Shown here piece after piece: positions 30,781 to 39,517 of a DNA stretch of 64,000 nt. This DNA comes from Phycisphaerales bacterium (GTDB taxonomy: Bacteria; Planctomycetota; Phycisphaerae; Phycisphaerales; UBA1924): positions 434,001-498,000 of the forward strand of contig JADJMV010000001.1 in the NCBI GenBank assembly GCA_016709445.1, written 5' to 3'. Made by a program: the position numbers and the translations under genes. Under the pieces are notes generated by a model that was not told the DNA's origin, searched no databases, and saw nothing but the letters and a program-made list of their open reading frames with translations. Every line of letters begins with the position of its first letter. Positions within the stretch are counted from its first letter, which is position 1.

Positions 30781-31029
30781 GTGCTCTGGAACAACAACCC
30801 CAAGATCGACCTGCCGACTCATGCCGAGATGGCTCGAAATCTCCACAGCGCCTGGCTCACGTGGGCGCTGAATACCGAGTCCCCCTTCCCGCGGATCCCC
30901 TCCCAGCCGGTCCGCGACGGTGGCTACGAATCGCTCCTCGCCTCGCCGCAGGGTCGGCGGATCTGCGACCGTTGGTGGAGACGAGCCCTGGCGACCATCG
31001 AGCGGCTGACCCCGCCCGGTCTCCGCTAG
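30781..31029 (+). CDS. small protein of unknown function
   Basis: The 82-residue product begins with GTG at 30781 (VLWNNNPKIDLPTHAEMARN) and is Trp- and Arg-rich with no membrane segment. Codon use has a clear third-position GC bias, the N-terminus sits right after a probable leader, and the frame stays open. No family is recognised. It may follow the upstream membrane-protein gene, 46 bases away. Confidence 0.45.
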   Translation: MLWNNNPKIDLPTHAEMARNLHSAWLTWALNTESPFPRIPSQPVRDGGYESLLASPQGRRICDRWWRRALATIERLTPPGLR

Positions 31030-31164
31030 CGGGCCTGGATCTCCGGGAGATCGGCGACTCCCTCCCCATTGCCCCGGGCCGCCACGGGAGATGTGGCCGG
31101 CGGATTGGTCTTGACACGAGCCAGGGCATTCCTCTAGCCTGCTTTGACACAAAGGGGGTGGCGG

Positions 31165-31887
31165 ATGTCCGGAGGTGGCGATCTGGGGCAGGTTCTTCCG
31201 CATGGTGCCGCGAGGCGGCTTGCGCGCCCCTGGGCCGTGCTCTGCATCGTCACGACGATGCTCGCTCTGGTGGTCTACCTCGCTGAGGTCTCTCACTGGT
31301 TCCACAAGGATGCCGCTCCGCCGCCCGAGATCACTCTCGCGTACGACTCGGGAGGCGGGCTCTGGAATGAAGTGACCCGGCAGACCGCAAACATCGCGGC
31401 AGGTCGAAAGATGAAAGTCGATGCACGGCTCGCGGAAGGGCAGAAGGACCGGGCAGTGTTTCTGGTCCGCCTGTGCGGCGATGGCGGCGTCCATGCGACG
31501 GAGAGTCCGCTGGGCTCGGGGCAACGCCATTTCTCATACGACGTGGACTGCCCAGGTACGGAGACCGTGTTCGTGATCGCGGCGCCGGCCGGAAGGTTCG
31601 ACTCCGCGGGGCTCGAGCGATTGATCGGCGCCCAATCCGAGTCGGGCGCTTTGGCGTCGGGCGGGTCGAGGGCGCCCGTCGCGCTGCCGCTGATGCGGCA
31701 ACTCGCATGGCAGGGAGCCAGTTGGGCATTCCTCTACCCGGAAGGCAAGGGGCAGGTTTCTTCGGCACCGACCGATGAGCAGCGAGTGATCGATTGGGCC
31801 GAGTCTCTCGCCGAGCGGTTGGAACACCTGCAGCTGCGCGAGTGGGAGGGCTCGATAGTCGGACGGACCTATACGGTCGCCGAGTAG
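31165..31887 (+). CDS. single-pass membrane protein, first gene of the caspase locus
   Basis: The 240-residue product starts at ATG 31165 behind AAAGGGGG; the TTG 21 bases upstream is less likely. Residues 24-42 (AVLCIVTTMLALVVYLAEV) form a membrane helix; the remainder should be periplasmic. The outer part contains MKVDARLAEGQKDRAVFLVR and a Cys pair (VRLCGDGG, VDCPGTE). I recognise no family. It ends 18 bases before the caspase-like gene, so the two are probably co-transcribed and functionally related. Confidence 0.6.
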   Translation: MSGGGDLGQVLPHGAARRLARPWAVLCIVTTMLALVVYLAEVSHWFHKDAAPPPEITLAYDSGGGLWNEVTRQTANIAAGRKMKVDARLAEGQKDRAVFLVRLCGDGGVHATESPLGSGQRHFSYDVDCPGTETVFVIAAPAGRFDSAGLERLIGAQSESGALASGGSRAPVALPLMRQLAWQGASWAFLYPEGKGQVSSAPTDEQRVIDWAESLAERLEHLQLREWEGSIVGRTYTVAE

Positions 31888-31905
31888 TCGGATGGGGGGC
31901 ACGTT

Positions 31906-33777
31906 GTGGTGGCGCGAGCGGTTGGCGTATGGGTCCTTTGCGCAGTGCTGGTGCTGCCCGTGGTCGCCCTCGGCCAGACCGAACACCTCTACGCCCGGCG
32001 AATCGCGGTCAGCATCGGGAACAACACGTTCGATCCTGTGGGCGTGCGACAGGGCTGGTGGGGCGGCGACCTGCGCCTGGCCGAGTCAGACGCCGCCGGA
32101 GTCGCCGATGCGCTCCGAACCGAGTACGGCTTCGAGACCACGCGCTTGCAACCCTCGCATGGAGGCCCCGAGCTGCCGCTCCTGCTCCTCGGCTCCGACG
32201 CCACACGCGACGCGATCTTCAAGACACTGGATGGATGCATGTCCGACCTCGGGCGCGACGACGTGCTCGTCATCTTCTATTCCGGGCACGGCGTTCGCCT
32301 CGAACTGAACGAGCCCGACAAGCCTCGTCGGGTCGAGGGCTACATCGTTCCCGCTGGGCCGATTCGTCCGCCGAGCGACGCGACCGCTGCCGAGTACGGC
32401 CAATCGCTGGTCTCGATGACCGACCTCGCCGATAAAATCCGCGGCCTCGGGAGTCGCGGCCGGCACGTCCTGCTTCTGCTCGACTGCTGCTTCAGCGGTC
32501 TGGCGGCCCAGCCCCGCGGCGCCAGCGAGGACAAGGAGAGCCGGCTCTACCGCTATCTCGCCAATAACCGATCACGGATCGTAATCACCGCAGGCACTGA
32601 CGGTCAGCTTGCGTTTGAGCCTTCCGTGGGCGACCACGGCTACTTCACGCAGGCTCTGCTGAACACGCTCGCCGATCGCGCAGGCCGGCCCGATCCGTTC
32701 TGCGCCACCGAGATGTTCAACGGCCTCCGTGCCGAGATGCTCGATCTCATCCTGGAGCGGAAGGAGGGGATCGAGCTCAGCCCTCAGATGCGCCCGCTCC
32801 GGATGGAGCGTGGAGAACTCGTCTTCGTGCCCGCGCAGGCGGTCGAGACCGAACGCCGCCTGGCCGGCCTCCAAGACAGCGGTCCGGAGGCGACCGGCGC
32901 CGGTGCCGGGGCCAAGGGCATGGCGACCGAGCCGCCCCCCGAGATCTTCGCTGAGACAACCCAGCCCGAGATCGAGCAGGTGGTCAAGCAGGCCGAGATC
33001 GAGCGGCAGTCGCGTCCGGGCGAAGACCTGAGCGAGGATCCGGCCTGGAGGACCCGGTATGAGACCTACGAGGGGCGCGCCGCGGCGGGGGATCAAAACG
33101 CCATGACTGTGCTGCACGTGCTCACCCTCTATGGGATGGGTACCCCAAGGGATGAGCGGGCAGCATTCACCTGGGCCTCGGAGGCGAGCGATCTGCGGAG
33201 CGACCTGGGGACACTCTTCTTGGCCCGCTGCTACCAGCAGGGCATCAGCGTGCCGAAGAGCCCGACGGCCGCACAGCAGGTTGGGGAGGGCTTGCCGCCT
33301 GAGATGCGGCAGACGCTGGGAAAGCTGATGAGCGGCGAGAGAATCACGGCGGCGGACATGCTGGGCGCCGCAATGGGGCTCGCGACCCAGCCGGAGGGTG
33401 AGACTGGCCATGGCGGGGCAACGCTGTTCGACAGCCTGCTGGGGTCCGTATTCCAGGGAGAGCCGCACACCACTGCGGAAGCGTTCGGCTGTGTCGTCGC
33501 GAAGCAGAAGGACGTGCTGAACGCCATCGAGAGCATGCAGCGAGGAAAGTTGAACGGTCTCCTCGATGAATGGAAGCGAACAGTCGAGCGGACCGCGGAA
33601 ATGGCGGCCGCGGGGGGAGACCGGCGAACGATCGAGCAGGCCCGGGATGATTTCTACCTCAAGATCAAGGCTGTTCGAAAGCTCATCCCCGGGGGGAATC
33701 AGCGCGATCTCCGCGACGCTTGGGATCAGTCCGTGGGGGCATTGGAACGATTCAAGGAGGCGTGCGGCGTCGAATGA
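31906..33777 (+). CDS. secreted caspase-like (peptidase C14) protein with Sel1-like region
   Basis: The 623-residue product starts at GTG 31906 with a signal peptide ending VVALGQ. The C14 domain has the strand RRIAVSIGNNTFD, the His motif VIFYSGHG (His128) and the Cys motif LLLLDCCFSG (Cys195), so the dyad is intact. After about residue 310 a linker leads to a Sel1-like region (QNAMTVLHVLTLYGMGTPRD, DLGTLFLARCYQQGISVPKS) and a long helical C-terminus (DEWKRTVERTAEMAAAGG). Bacterial caspase homologues (metacaspases, orthocaspases) cleave after basic residues and often act in stress or cell-death circuits. Export is unusual for a suicide protease and argues for an envelope role. Confidence 0.85.
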   Translation: MVARAVGVWVLCAVLVLPVVALGQTEHLYARRIAVSIGNNTFDPVGVRQGWWGGDLRLAESDAAGVADALRTEYGFETTRLQPSHGGPELPLLLLGSDATRDAIFKTLDGCMSDLGRDDVLVIFYSGHGVRLELNEPDKPRRVEGYIVPAGPIRPPSDATAAEYGQSLVSMTDLADKIRGLGSRGRHVLLLLDCCFSGLAAQPRGASEDKESRLYRYLANNRSRIVITAGTDGQLAFEPSVGDHGYFTQALLNTLADRAGRPDPFCATEMFNGLRAEMLDLILERKEGIELSPQMRPLRMERGELVFVPAQAVETERRLAGLQDSGPEATGAGAGAKGMATEPPPEIFAETTQPEIEQVVKQAEIERQSRPGEDLSEDPAWRTRYETYEGRAAAGDQNAMTVLHVLTLYGMGTPRDERAAFTWASEASDLRSDLGTLFLARCYQQGISVPKSPTAAQQVGEGLPPEMRQTLGKLMSGERITAADMLGAAMGLATQPEGETGHGGATLFDSLLGSVFQGEPHTTAEAFGCVVAKQKDVLNAIESMQRGKLNGLLDEWKRTVERTAEMAAAGGDRRTIEQARDDFYLKIKAVRKLIPGGNQRDLRDAWDQSVGALERFKEACGVE

Positions 33778-33812
33778 CCCGTGACGCAACCCAGACAAAC
33801 CAGGAGATGCAC

Positions 33813-34211
33813 ATGAAAAAGTACGTGGCGATCGGCGTGGTGATGTGCTCGTTGCTCGGGGTCGGGTGCAGCACAGAGAGTGTGTTCCGTTCCGGACCGA
33901 GCGAGGACAACATCGCGCGGGTCGATGTCGAGAATGCACCCGACATGGTCCAGGTCGTCGCCTCGAGTAACGCCGACTCCAAGGCCGGAGTCGGACATCT
34001 CCGGACTCAGTCGTGGGCCGACGCCGCCGCGGCGTTCGAGCGAGCCCTTGCCAACAACCCCGGCGATGTACGCTCGAGGTTCGGCCTCGCTGTCGCGAAC
34101 GAGCAGATGGGCAACTACGCGGCGGCCGAGGCGGCGTACCGGGAAGCGCTCTTTGCGAAAAACGTGCCGGAGTATGAGGCTGGTCTGGCACGCGTCCGAG
34201 GACGTCATTGA
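33813..34211 (+). CDS. TPR lipoprotein, third gene of the caspase locus
   Basis: The 132-residue product starts at ATG 33813, seven bases after AGGAGA. The lipoprotein signal MKKYVAIGVVMCSLLGVGC has Cys19 as lipid anchor. About two TPR units follow (SWADAAAAFERALANNPGDV, GNYAAAEAAYREALF). It lies 35 bases after the caspase gene and probably provides a membrane-tethered scaffold for it. Confidence 0.7.
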   Translation: MKKYVAIGVVMCSLLGVGCSTESVFRSGPSEDNIARVDVENAPDMVQVVASSNADSKAGVGHLRTQSWADAAAAFERALANNPGDVRSRFGLAVANEQMGNYAAAEAAYREALFAKNVPEYEAGLARVRGRH

Positions 34212-34459
34212 CGCCTGGACCCCCGGGAGGGCGGTCGACCAGCCCCGCTCGGATGGACCGACTGGTCTGACCGAGGCGCACCCAGGGGGTCGTCCCGCCC
34301 AGGTGGATCGGTACTGCACCCCTCAACAGGGTCGCCCGGCTATGCCGAGTCCGCGGCCCGCTTTCGTTCTGGGATGGCCCCAGTCCTCCCCGGCTTGATT
34401 CCCGGAGGATCGATGGTCGATACCCTCTCTCCCGGACCGATCCTGCGCCCGAGAGAGCC
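34212..34459. other. intergenic region without genes
   Basis: This 248-base stretch holds no convincing frame. It contains an imperfect inverted repeat (CGGTCGACCAG at 34231, CTGGTCTGACCG near 34261) that could form an 11-bp stem but has no T-run, so I do not call it a terminator. Confidence 0.4.
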
Positions 34460-34717
34460 ATGACACAAACCGAACAGATTCAAGCCCACGACCGCACCTC
34501 CCTGGCCCGCCCCTGGGTCATCAGGATGGTGGTCATCATCGTCGTCCTCGTCGGCTTCGGCGGCTGGGGGCTCTACGACGCCACCATGAAGTATCCGGAC
34601 CGGGGCCGGCGCCATGCCGAGGCCCTCGAGCTTGAGTATCTGAAGGCCGCGCAACGCTCCGGACGACTGTTCGAGGCTCCGATCTTTGACCCGAAGGCCG
34701 ATCTGGCGGTTTTGTAG
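34460..34717 (+). CDS. N-terminal half of a two-helix membrane protein, or a separate small membrane protein
   Basis: The 85-residue product has one membrane helix (VIRMVVIIVVLVGFGGWGLY) and then KYPDRGRRHAEALELEYLKA. It ends with a TAG at 34715-34717. The downstream frame at 34727 is in the same reading frame and continues naturally, so a single 289-codon gene split by one stop codon is possible. No family is recognised. Confidence 0.55.
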   Translation: MTQTEQIQAHDRTSLARPWVIRMVVIIVVLVGFGGWGLYDATMKYPDRGRRHAEALELEYLKAAQRSGRLFEAPIFDPKADLAVL

Positions 34718-34726
34718 GGGCGGGAC

Positions 34727-35329
34727 GTGCTGGAGTTGAGCGAGTTTGACCGGGCGAAGCGCGACTGGCTCGAGTCGCTGGCCGTGCCGGGCCTGGGCCT
34801 GCTCAACGCCGAGTACACGCGCATCAAGGACCCGCAGGCCGAGCTTGACCGGCTCAGTGACTACTTTCAGTCCCACTCCGCACCACCGGAACTCTCCCCC
34901 TACGACATCCTGACCCAGTGGACGATCTGTGTGGTCTGCTGGGGGATCGCGGCGGTGACCCTCGGCCTCTTCATCATGGTTGGCTCGAAGAAATTCGGCT
35001 GGGATGCGGGGTCGAAGACGCTGACTCTGCCCGGTGGCCGCACGATCGGTCCGTCGGATCTCGACCCCGCCGACCCGGCCGATCTGGCCCGGTGGCACAA
35101 GTTCATCATCTTTCTGCGGCCGCGGCCCGGGCACAGTGGGTTCTCCGGCCCCGTCAAGCTGGACTTGTTCCGATATCACCCGCTGGAAGACTGGATCCGC
35201 GATCTGGTGAAAGGCGCCGACCCCGATTTCGAATTCCCCGACGAGGCGAAACGTCGCGCCGAGGCCGAAGCCGCGGCGGCGGAGGGTGGTGGCGAGGGTG
35301 AGGCGATCGAGCAAGACCCCGAGAGTTGA
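34727..35329 (+). CDS. membrane protein, probable C-terminal half of the preceding gene
   Basis: The 200-residue frame has a GTG at 34727, ten bases after the TAG that ends the previous frame. It contains a helix (WTICVVCWGIAAVTLGLFIM, about 64-83), then a domain with LTLPGGRTIGPSDLDPAD and a short C-terminal Glu/Ala-rich tail. Same frame, no good ribosome-binding site, and a two-helix topology all suggest one protein with the preceding frame. Function unknown. Confidence 0.55.
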   Translation: MLELSEFDRAKRDWLESLAVPGLGLLNAEYTRIKDPQAELDRLSDYFQSHSAPPELSPYDILTQWTICVVCWGIAAVTLGLFIMVGSKKFGWDAGSKTLTLPGGRTIGPSDLDPADPADLARWHKFIIFLRPRPGHSGFSGPVKLDLFRYHPLEDWIRDLVKGADPDFEFPDEAKRRAEAEAAAAEGGGEGEAIEQDPES

Positions 35330-35356
35330 TCGACGGGCTCTGGCGCGGAACCAAGC

Positions 35357-35869
35357 ATGATCTATCTGGCCGCGTCGATTGTCGCGATCACCTGTCTGCT
35401 CGGCGTGGTCATGACCCTGCTGGCGTTGCCCGGGATCTGGACGATGGTGGTGGTGGCGCTGCTGTGCAAGTGGTGGCAACCCGAGATGTTCAGCTGGTGG
35501 ACTCTGGGCGTTGCCCTCGGTTTAGCGGGCTTGGCCGAAATCGTCGATACCTTTGCGTCGGCCGCGGGGGCGGCGAAGGCCCGGGGCTCGAAGACGGCGA
35601 TGTTCGCCTCGCTTGTCGGGACCATCGTGGGCGGCATTGTGGGCACGGTCGCGATCCCGATCCCGATCGCCGGGACGATCATCGGCGGGATCGCCGGGGC
35701 GGGTCTGGGCGCCGGGGTGGCCGAATGGGGGATCAAGCGGAAGGGCTGGCGGGACTCGATGAGGGTTGCGCATGGGGCGGCGGTGGGCCGGGCGGTCTCC
35801 CTGGTGGCCAAGCTGGTCATCGCCGGGGTCGCGGGCCTGCTCCTCGCCACGGCGGCCTTTGTCCCTTGA
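35357..35869 (+). CDS. DUF456 family membrane protein
   Basis: The 170-residue product has the DUF456 pattern: LLALPGIWTMVVVALLCKWW, LAEIVDTFASAAGAAKARGS, a glycine-rich double helix (GTIVGGIVGTVAIPIPIAGT) and a last helix. The family is widespread and functionally uncharacterised. The gene follows the membrane-protein pair by 27 bases. Confidence 0.8.
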   Translation: MIYLAASIVAITCLLGVVMTLLALPGIWTMVVVALLCKWWQPEMFSWWTLGVALGLAGLAEIVDTFASAAGAAKARGSKTAMFASLVGTIVGGIVGTVAIPIPIAGTIIGGIAGAGLGAGVAEWGIKRKGWRDSMRVAHGAAVGRAVSLVAKLVIAGVAGLLLATAAFVP

Positions 35870-35935
35870 TCAACCGGGTATGCTGGCGCCCGGAGCGATG
35901 AGAGACCCCTCCACGGACCGGAGAACCACCCGCCC

Positions 35936-37383
35936 ATGAGCCCAGCCACGACGCACGGCGAGAGCGAAGAGATCAAGAGCTTCGTCCTCGACACGAACGT
36001 CCTGCTTCACAATCCCGACGCCCTCTTCGTCTTCCAGGACAACGACGTCATCATCCCCTTCCAGGTCGTGGAAGAGTTGGACAAGATGAAGCGCCGGGAC
36101 GACGACATCGGGCGTTCGGCCCGCCAGGTCGTGCGCCACCTCGACCGGCTGCGGAACGTGGGGTCCTTGACCGACGGGGTCCATTGGGGGGAGGCGCCGA
36201 TCGGCGCCGGTCCCCGGCGCAGCCTCGGACCCAACGGCAAGACCGGGATGATCCGGATCGACGTGGCGCACCACGATCGGCCGGAGTTGCTCCGCGAAGA
36301 CCAGCCCGACAACCGGATCATCGCCGTCGCGCTCGACCTCAAGGGTGAAGGCAAGCGTGCGGTGTTCGTGAGCAAGGACATCACGCTCGCATCAAGAGCG
36401 ACTCCCTCGGTATCGTGACCGAGGATTTCGAGAACCAGAAGGTCGATGCCGACCGCCTCTACAGGGGCTGGATCGAGGTCGAGGCCGATGGCCAGACGAT
36501 CGACGATCTCTACGACGACAAGATGCTCAGCCTCGAGCGCCTCGAGTCCCTGCTCTCAGCCACCGCGCCCGATGGCTCGACCTTCCAGCGGGAGGTCGAG
36601 CCCAACCAGTTCATCGTGCTCCACGACGCGGCCGACGAGAGCCACACCGGGCTCGCGCGGCGCCCGGGCGACACGCTCCACGTGGTCCCGGTCACGGGCC
36701 CGCGCAAGCCCGTCAGCGGCATCATCGCCCGAAACCTCCAGCAGACCATGGCCCTCGACCTGCTGCTCGACGATCAGGTCAAGTTCGTGACCCTGCTCGG
36801 CTCGGCGGGCACCGGCAAGACGCTCGTCGCCCTGGCCGCGGGCATGACCAAGACCTTCAGCGAGGAGCGGTACGAGAAGCTCCTCTGCGCCCGCCCCATC
36901 ATGCCCATGGGGCGCGACATCGGCTATCTGCCCGGCGACAAGGACGAGAAGCTCACCGCCTGGATGCAGCCGATCTTCGATAATCTGACGTACCTGCTCT
37001 CGACCCGCGGAGCGCCCAACCAGGCCCCCGAGAGCCACTCCAGCGAGCAGCGCATCAACAAACTCGTCGCCGACGGCACGCTGGTCCTCGAGCCGCTCAC
37101 CTACATCCGCGGCCGGTCGATCCCGCACCAGTTCATGCTCGTCGACGAAGCGCAGAACCTGACGCCCCACGAGGTCAAGACCATCGCCAGCCGCGTCGGC
37201 GAGGGCACCAAGCTCGTCCTCACCGGTGATATCGGCCAGATCGACAACCCCTACCTCGATCAGTCCTCCAACGGCCTCTCGTACGCCGTCGAGAAAATGA
37301 AGGGCCTCCCGATCGTGGGGCACGTCACGCTGCAGCGCAGCGAGCGGAGCGAACTGGCGAGCCTCGCGGCCGAGCGGCTGTAG
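35936..37383 (+). CDS. PIN-domain/PhoH-like ATPase (one-base frameshift near 36388)
   Basis: An N-terminal PIN domain (FVLDTNVLLHNPDAL, VVEELDKMK, NRIIAVAL) is followed by a PhoH ATPase domain. The first frame ends VFVSKDITLASRATPS, but the other frame reads RIKSDSLGIVTEDFE. Restoring one A in GACATCACG gives the usual KDINxRIK sequence. The ATPase has Walker A LLGSAGTGKTLVALAAG, ARPIMPMGRDIGYLPGDKDE, the Walker B FMLVDEAQNLTPHE and the sensor GDIGQID. These PIN-PhoH (PhoH2-type) proteins are RNA helicase-ribonucleases. Corrected length is 482 residues. Confidence 0.88.
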
Positions 37384-37399
37384 CCCGGCCGCGCTGCCC

Positions 37400-38076
37400 C
37401 TAGAGCATCCCGCGCCCCTGGTTGAACACTAGGTTGTCGCGCCCCAGCACGAGCACGTCGGCGATCTCGACGGCCTCCTTGAAGCTCTCCATCGCCTGCT
37501 TGGCGTCGAAGCACTGTTTGGGCACCTGCCCCTGGGCGTAGTGCTCCACCGTGGGGATGGCGTCGCCGCAGATCACCGTCGTGCGGCTCGCGTCCGCGAC
37601 GAGCAGCCCACACAGCCCGGGCGTGACCCCCGGCAGGGGAACAGGTCGAGCCCGCGGGCGATTGAGTCCGGCGCCGGCTTGCACTCGCGGAGGAGCGAGA
37701 CCTGGTACTCCAGCTCCTCGCGAACCTCCTCGTCGGCGTCGGTCGCGTCGCGCAGCATCTGGGCCAGCGGCACGCCCACTGCTTCGCGCTCACGCTCCCC
37801 GATGAGCCACTCGGCGTTCTCAAAGGCCCGGATCCCCCGGCAGGTGTCGGCGCGGAAGCTGGTGAGAAAGACATGCGTGATGTCGGAGGCCTCCAGCCCG
37901 GCCCGCTCGTCCAATCTGGCGGCGATCGCCGCCCCGGGCAGGCCCGGGTCCACCAGCACCCGCGCGTCCCCCGCCTGCACCAGCGTGGTCGTGGCGTGGC
38001 CGGTCCGCAAACGACGCTTGGCGTCGCGCAGGGGGTGCTCCGCGAGCGTTCCGATCGAGATGACCCGGACATCCAT
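37400..38076 (-). CDS. metallo-beta-lactamase-fold protein with degenerate metal site (frameshift near 37640)
   Basis: The N-terminal frame (MDVRVISIGTLAEHPLRDAK) has the fold's strand ATTTLVQAGDARVLVDPGLPG and the position of the HxHxDH motif, which here reads THVFLTSFRADTCRG, without the metal-binding histidines. It continues to GLDLFP, then the other frame takes over with LPGVTPGLCGLLVADAS, VICGDAIPTVEHYAQGQV and VLVLGRDNLVFNQGRGML. The shift fits one lost base. Without the histidines it may not bind zinc in the usual way. Its function is unknown. Confidence 0.65.
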
Positions 38077-38124
38077 GCCCGGATGGTAGAGGGGGTCGAT
38101 GATCGTGATGGCCGGTCCCGCCCT

Positions 38125-38682
38125 TTAGGCGTCGCGTTCGTCCATCAGCAGGCGCTGCAGCACCGGATGGTGCTGGGCTTTCTTGGACTTGAGCAGCTCC
38201 ACGACCGGGGGCGGCACCATGGATTCGAGCTGCGAGAGATCGCGCCCCAGGGCCGTGATCTGCCGGATCAGGCTCGAGCTGGTGTAGGCGAAGCTCTGCC
38301 CGGCAACGACGAACGCCGTCTCAAGCCCCGCGACTTCGCGGTTCGTTACCGCCTGCTGGATCTCGTACTGCAGATCGGAGAGATTCCGGATGCCCCGGAG
38401 CAGCGCGGTCGCACCGATCGAGATCGCGTAGTCCACCGTGAGCCCGGCGTACGCCTCCACGCGGACCGGCGCGCCCGCCGGCTCGCGCCGGCAGAGGTCC
38501 TCGATGAGCCCGCGTGCGATCGTGACCCGCTCTTCAGCGCCGAACAGCGACTCTTTCCCCGGATTTCGTCCCACCGCCACGACCAGTTCATCGAACAGGC
38601 GTCGGCCCCGGGCCACCACGTCCAGGTGGCCGTAGGTCATGGGGTCGAAGGAGCCCGGAAACACCGCGAGGTGGTGGCGCAT
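38125..38682 (-). CDS. coaD: phosphopantetheine adenylyltransferase
   Basis: The 185-residue product starts at the ATG at 38682. It has the nucleotidyltransferase motif FPGSFDPMTYGHLDVVARG, then LLRGIRNLSDLQYEIQQAVTN and FAYTSSSLIRQI (the ISSTxxR equivalent). CoaD transfers AMP to 4'-phosphopantetheine in coenzyme A synthesis. It is slightly longer than E. coli CoaD (159 residues) because of loops and a C-terminal extension. It lies 48 bases downstream of the MBL-fold gene start, on the same strand. Confidence 0.95.
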   Translation of the reverse strand: MRHHLAVFPGSFDPMTYGHLDVVARGRRLFDELVVAVGRNPGKESLFGAEERVTIARGLIEDLCRREPAGAPVRVEAYAGLTVDYAISIGATALLRGIRNLSDLQYEIQQAVTNREVAGLETAFVVAGQSFAYTSSSLIRQITALGRDLSQLESMVPPPVVELLKSKKAQHHPVLQRLLMDERDA

Positions 38683-38759
38683 GGCGCGCAGTGTACCCGG
38701 CGCAGCCGCTACATCCCGCGCGGTCCATCCGCCCGCCACCGGCCATTGCTGGCCAGCGG

Positions 38760-38873
38760 TGTCGGCGCATTACAGACTGAGGGTGCGGTTTCTCTCCCGC
38801 GGGGAGTCAATGGAGGGGATGACCCCTGCCAGGGCCCTGTGCCGAGCCTCGGCGGCACGGGGCCCGCCTTTTT
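38760..38873 (+). ncRNA. candidate small structured RNA, plus strand
   Basis: Upstream of a strong terminator on the plus strand there are two compact hairpins, CTCCCGCGGGGAG (about 38793-38805) and AGGGGATGACCCCT (about 38813-38826), and no open frame. Nothing upstream in this orientation could be the gene being terminated, since coaD faces the other way. I therefore infer a short independent transcript of about 110 bases. It does not carry the conserved motifs of SRP RNA, tmRNA or RNase P that I know. The 5' end and promoter are guesses. Confidence 0.3.
38832..38873 (+). terminator. strong rho-independent terminator, plus strand
   Basis: A 13-bp stem pairs 38832-38844 (GGGCCCTGTGCCG) with 38853-38865 (CGGCACGGGGCCC; one G-T pair), with an 8-base loop, and is followed by TTTTT at 38869-38873. 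This is one of the best terminators in the window, yet no protein-coding gene precedes it. Confidence 0.8.
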
Positions 38874-38905
38874 GACGCGTTCGATCTGCCCCCGCACGGT
38901 GCCGC

Positions 38906-38962
38906 AAAAAGCAAGGCCCCCGCGCATCGACCGGGGGACAGGAGGTCAACGCGCAGGGGGCC
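38906..38962 (-). terminator. rho-independent terminator, minus strand
   Basis: On the minus strand, GGCCCCCTGCGCGTTGACC (38962-38944) pairs imperfectly with GGTCGATGCGCGGGGGCC (38932-38915) and is followed by TTGC and TTTTT (38910-38906). It faces the plus-strand terminator 33 bases away, and nothing that codes for protein lies directly upstream on this strand. Confidence 0.65.
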
Positions 38963-39080
38963 AAGCATCTTTGTGGCGGTCCGGTCTTACGGGGCAAGCC
39001 CCGCGTGCTCCGACACCGCCTGAATGTCGATTCGTTGATGTGTCAATCGGCGAGCCGGTGCTCAACGACCAACACAGTCG
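38906..39080 (-). ncRNA. candidate small structured RNA, minus strand
   Basis: On the minus strand a TATACT box at 39091-39086 is followed by about 175 bases that end at the minus-strand terminator. Within it, GGCGGT (39020-39015) pairs with ACCGCC (38980-38975) around an inner hairpin CGGGGC-TT-GCCCCG (39003-38990). The -35 region is weak. The segment has no convincing frame. It could be an independent small RNA, or an attenuated leader of coaD, whose start lies 224 bases downstream. I cannot name a family. Confidence 0.33.
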
Positions 39081-39091
39081 CAATCAGTATA

Positions 39092-39517
39092 CCCCCGTGC
39101 CGCAAGCGCTTCGACAACCACAGGTCTGTGGAAATCTCGCTTTTGCGCGACCACGACTCCCGGCTTCCCAATCCCCCCACGAAACTCGGGGCGCACCCTC
39201 GGCGAAATCTAGCCACATCGTCGCCCCGGAAAGCCCCGGCGCGATTGGTTCGATCGCCGATGCGCCCGCGGCCCGATATCTCAACCCCAGGCCAGCCCTG
39301 CCGTCCTGCATTGGTGCCCGCAGGGCGTCGGTTGGTTTCACCCGGCGGCCTGCCTTGGGGGTTGGTTCGGCGCAAATGGTCTGCAAACATCGTCCAGAAA
39401 GCCGGAAGAATCTCCGGGAGCGACCGTGCCGACTTACGATGCGAGCGACGGGGATCGCGAGCCGGACCGGAGAACGGACCAAGACCCCGGGCGTACGGCT
39501 GAGGAGCCGGCCAAACG
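39092..39517. other. remaining intergenic region before the PHP-glycosyltransferase gene
   Basis: About 425 bases with no gene-like frame on either strand; the frames that stay open are Arg/Pro-rich and lack start context. I see no tRNA, riboswitch or repeat here. It presumably holds the promoter of the downstream plus-strand gene. Confidence 0.5.

Noticed and set aside
38700..39517. SRP RNA, tmRNA, RNase P RNA or tRNA in the long intergenic region
   Set aside because: The hallmark motifs of these RNAs (for example GGAAG-type SRP loop, tRNA TPsiC arm) were not found; only generic hairpins and terminators remain.
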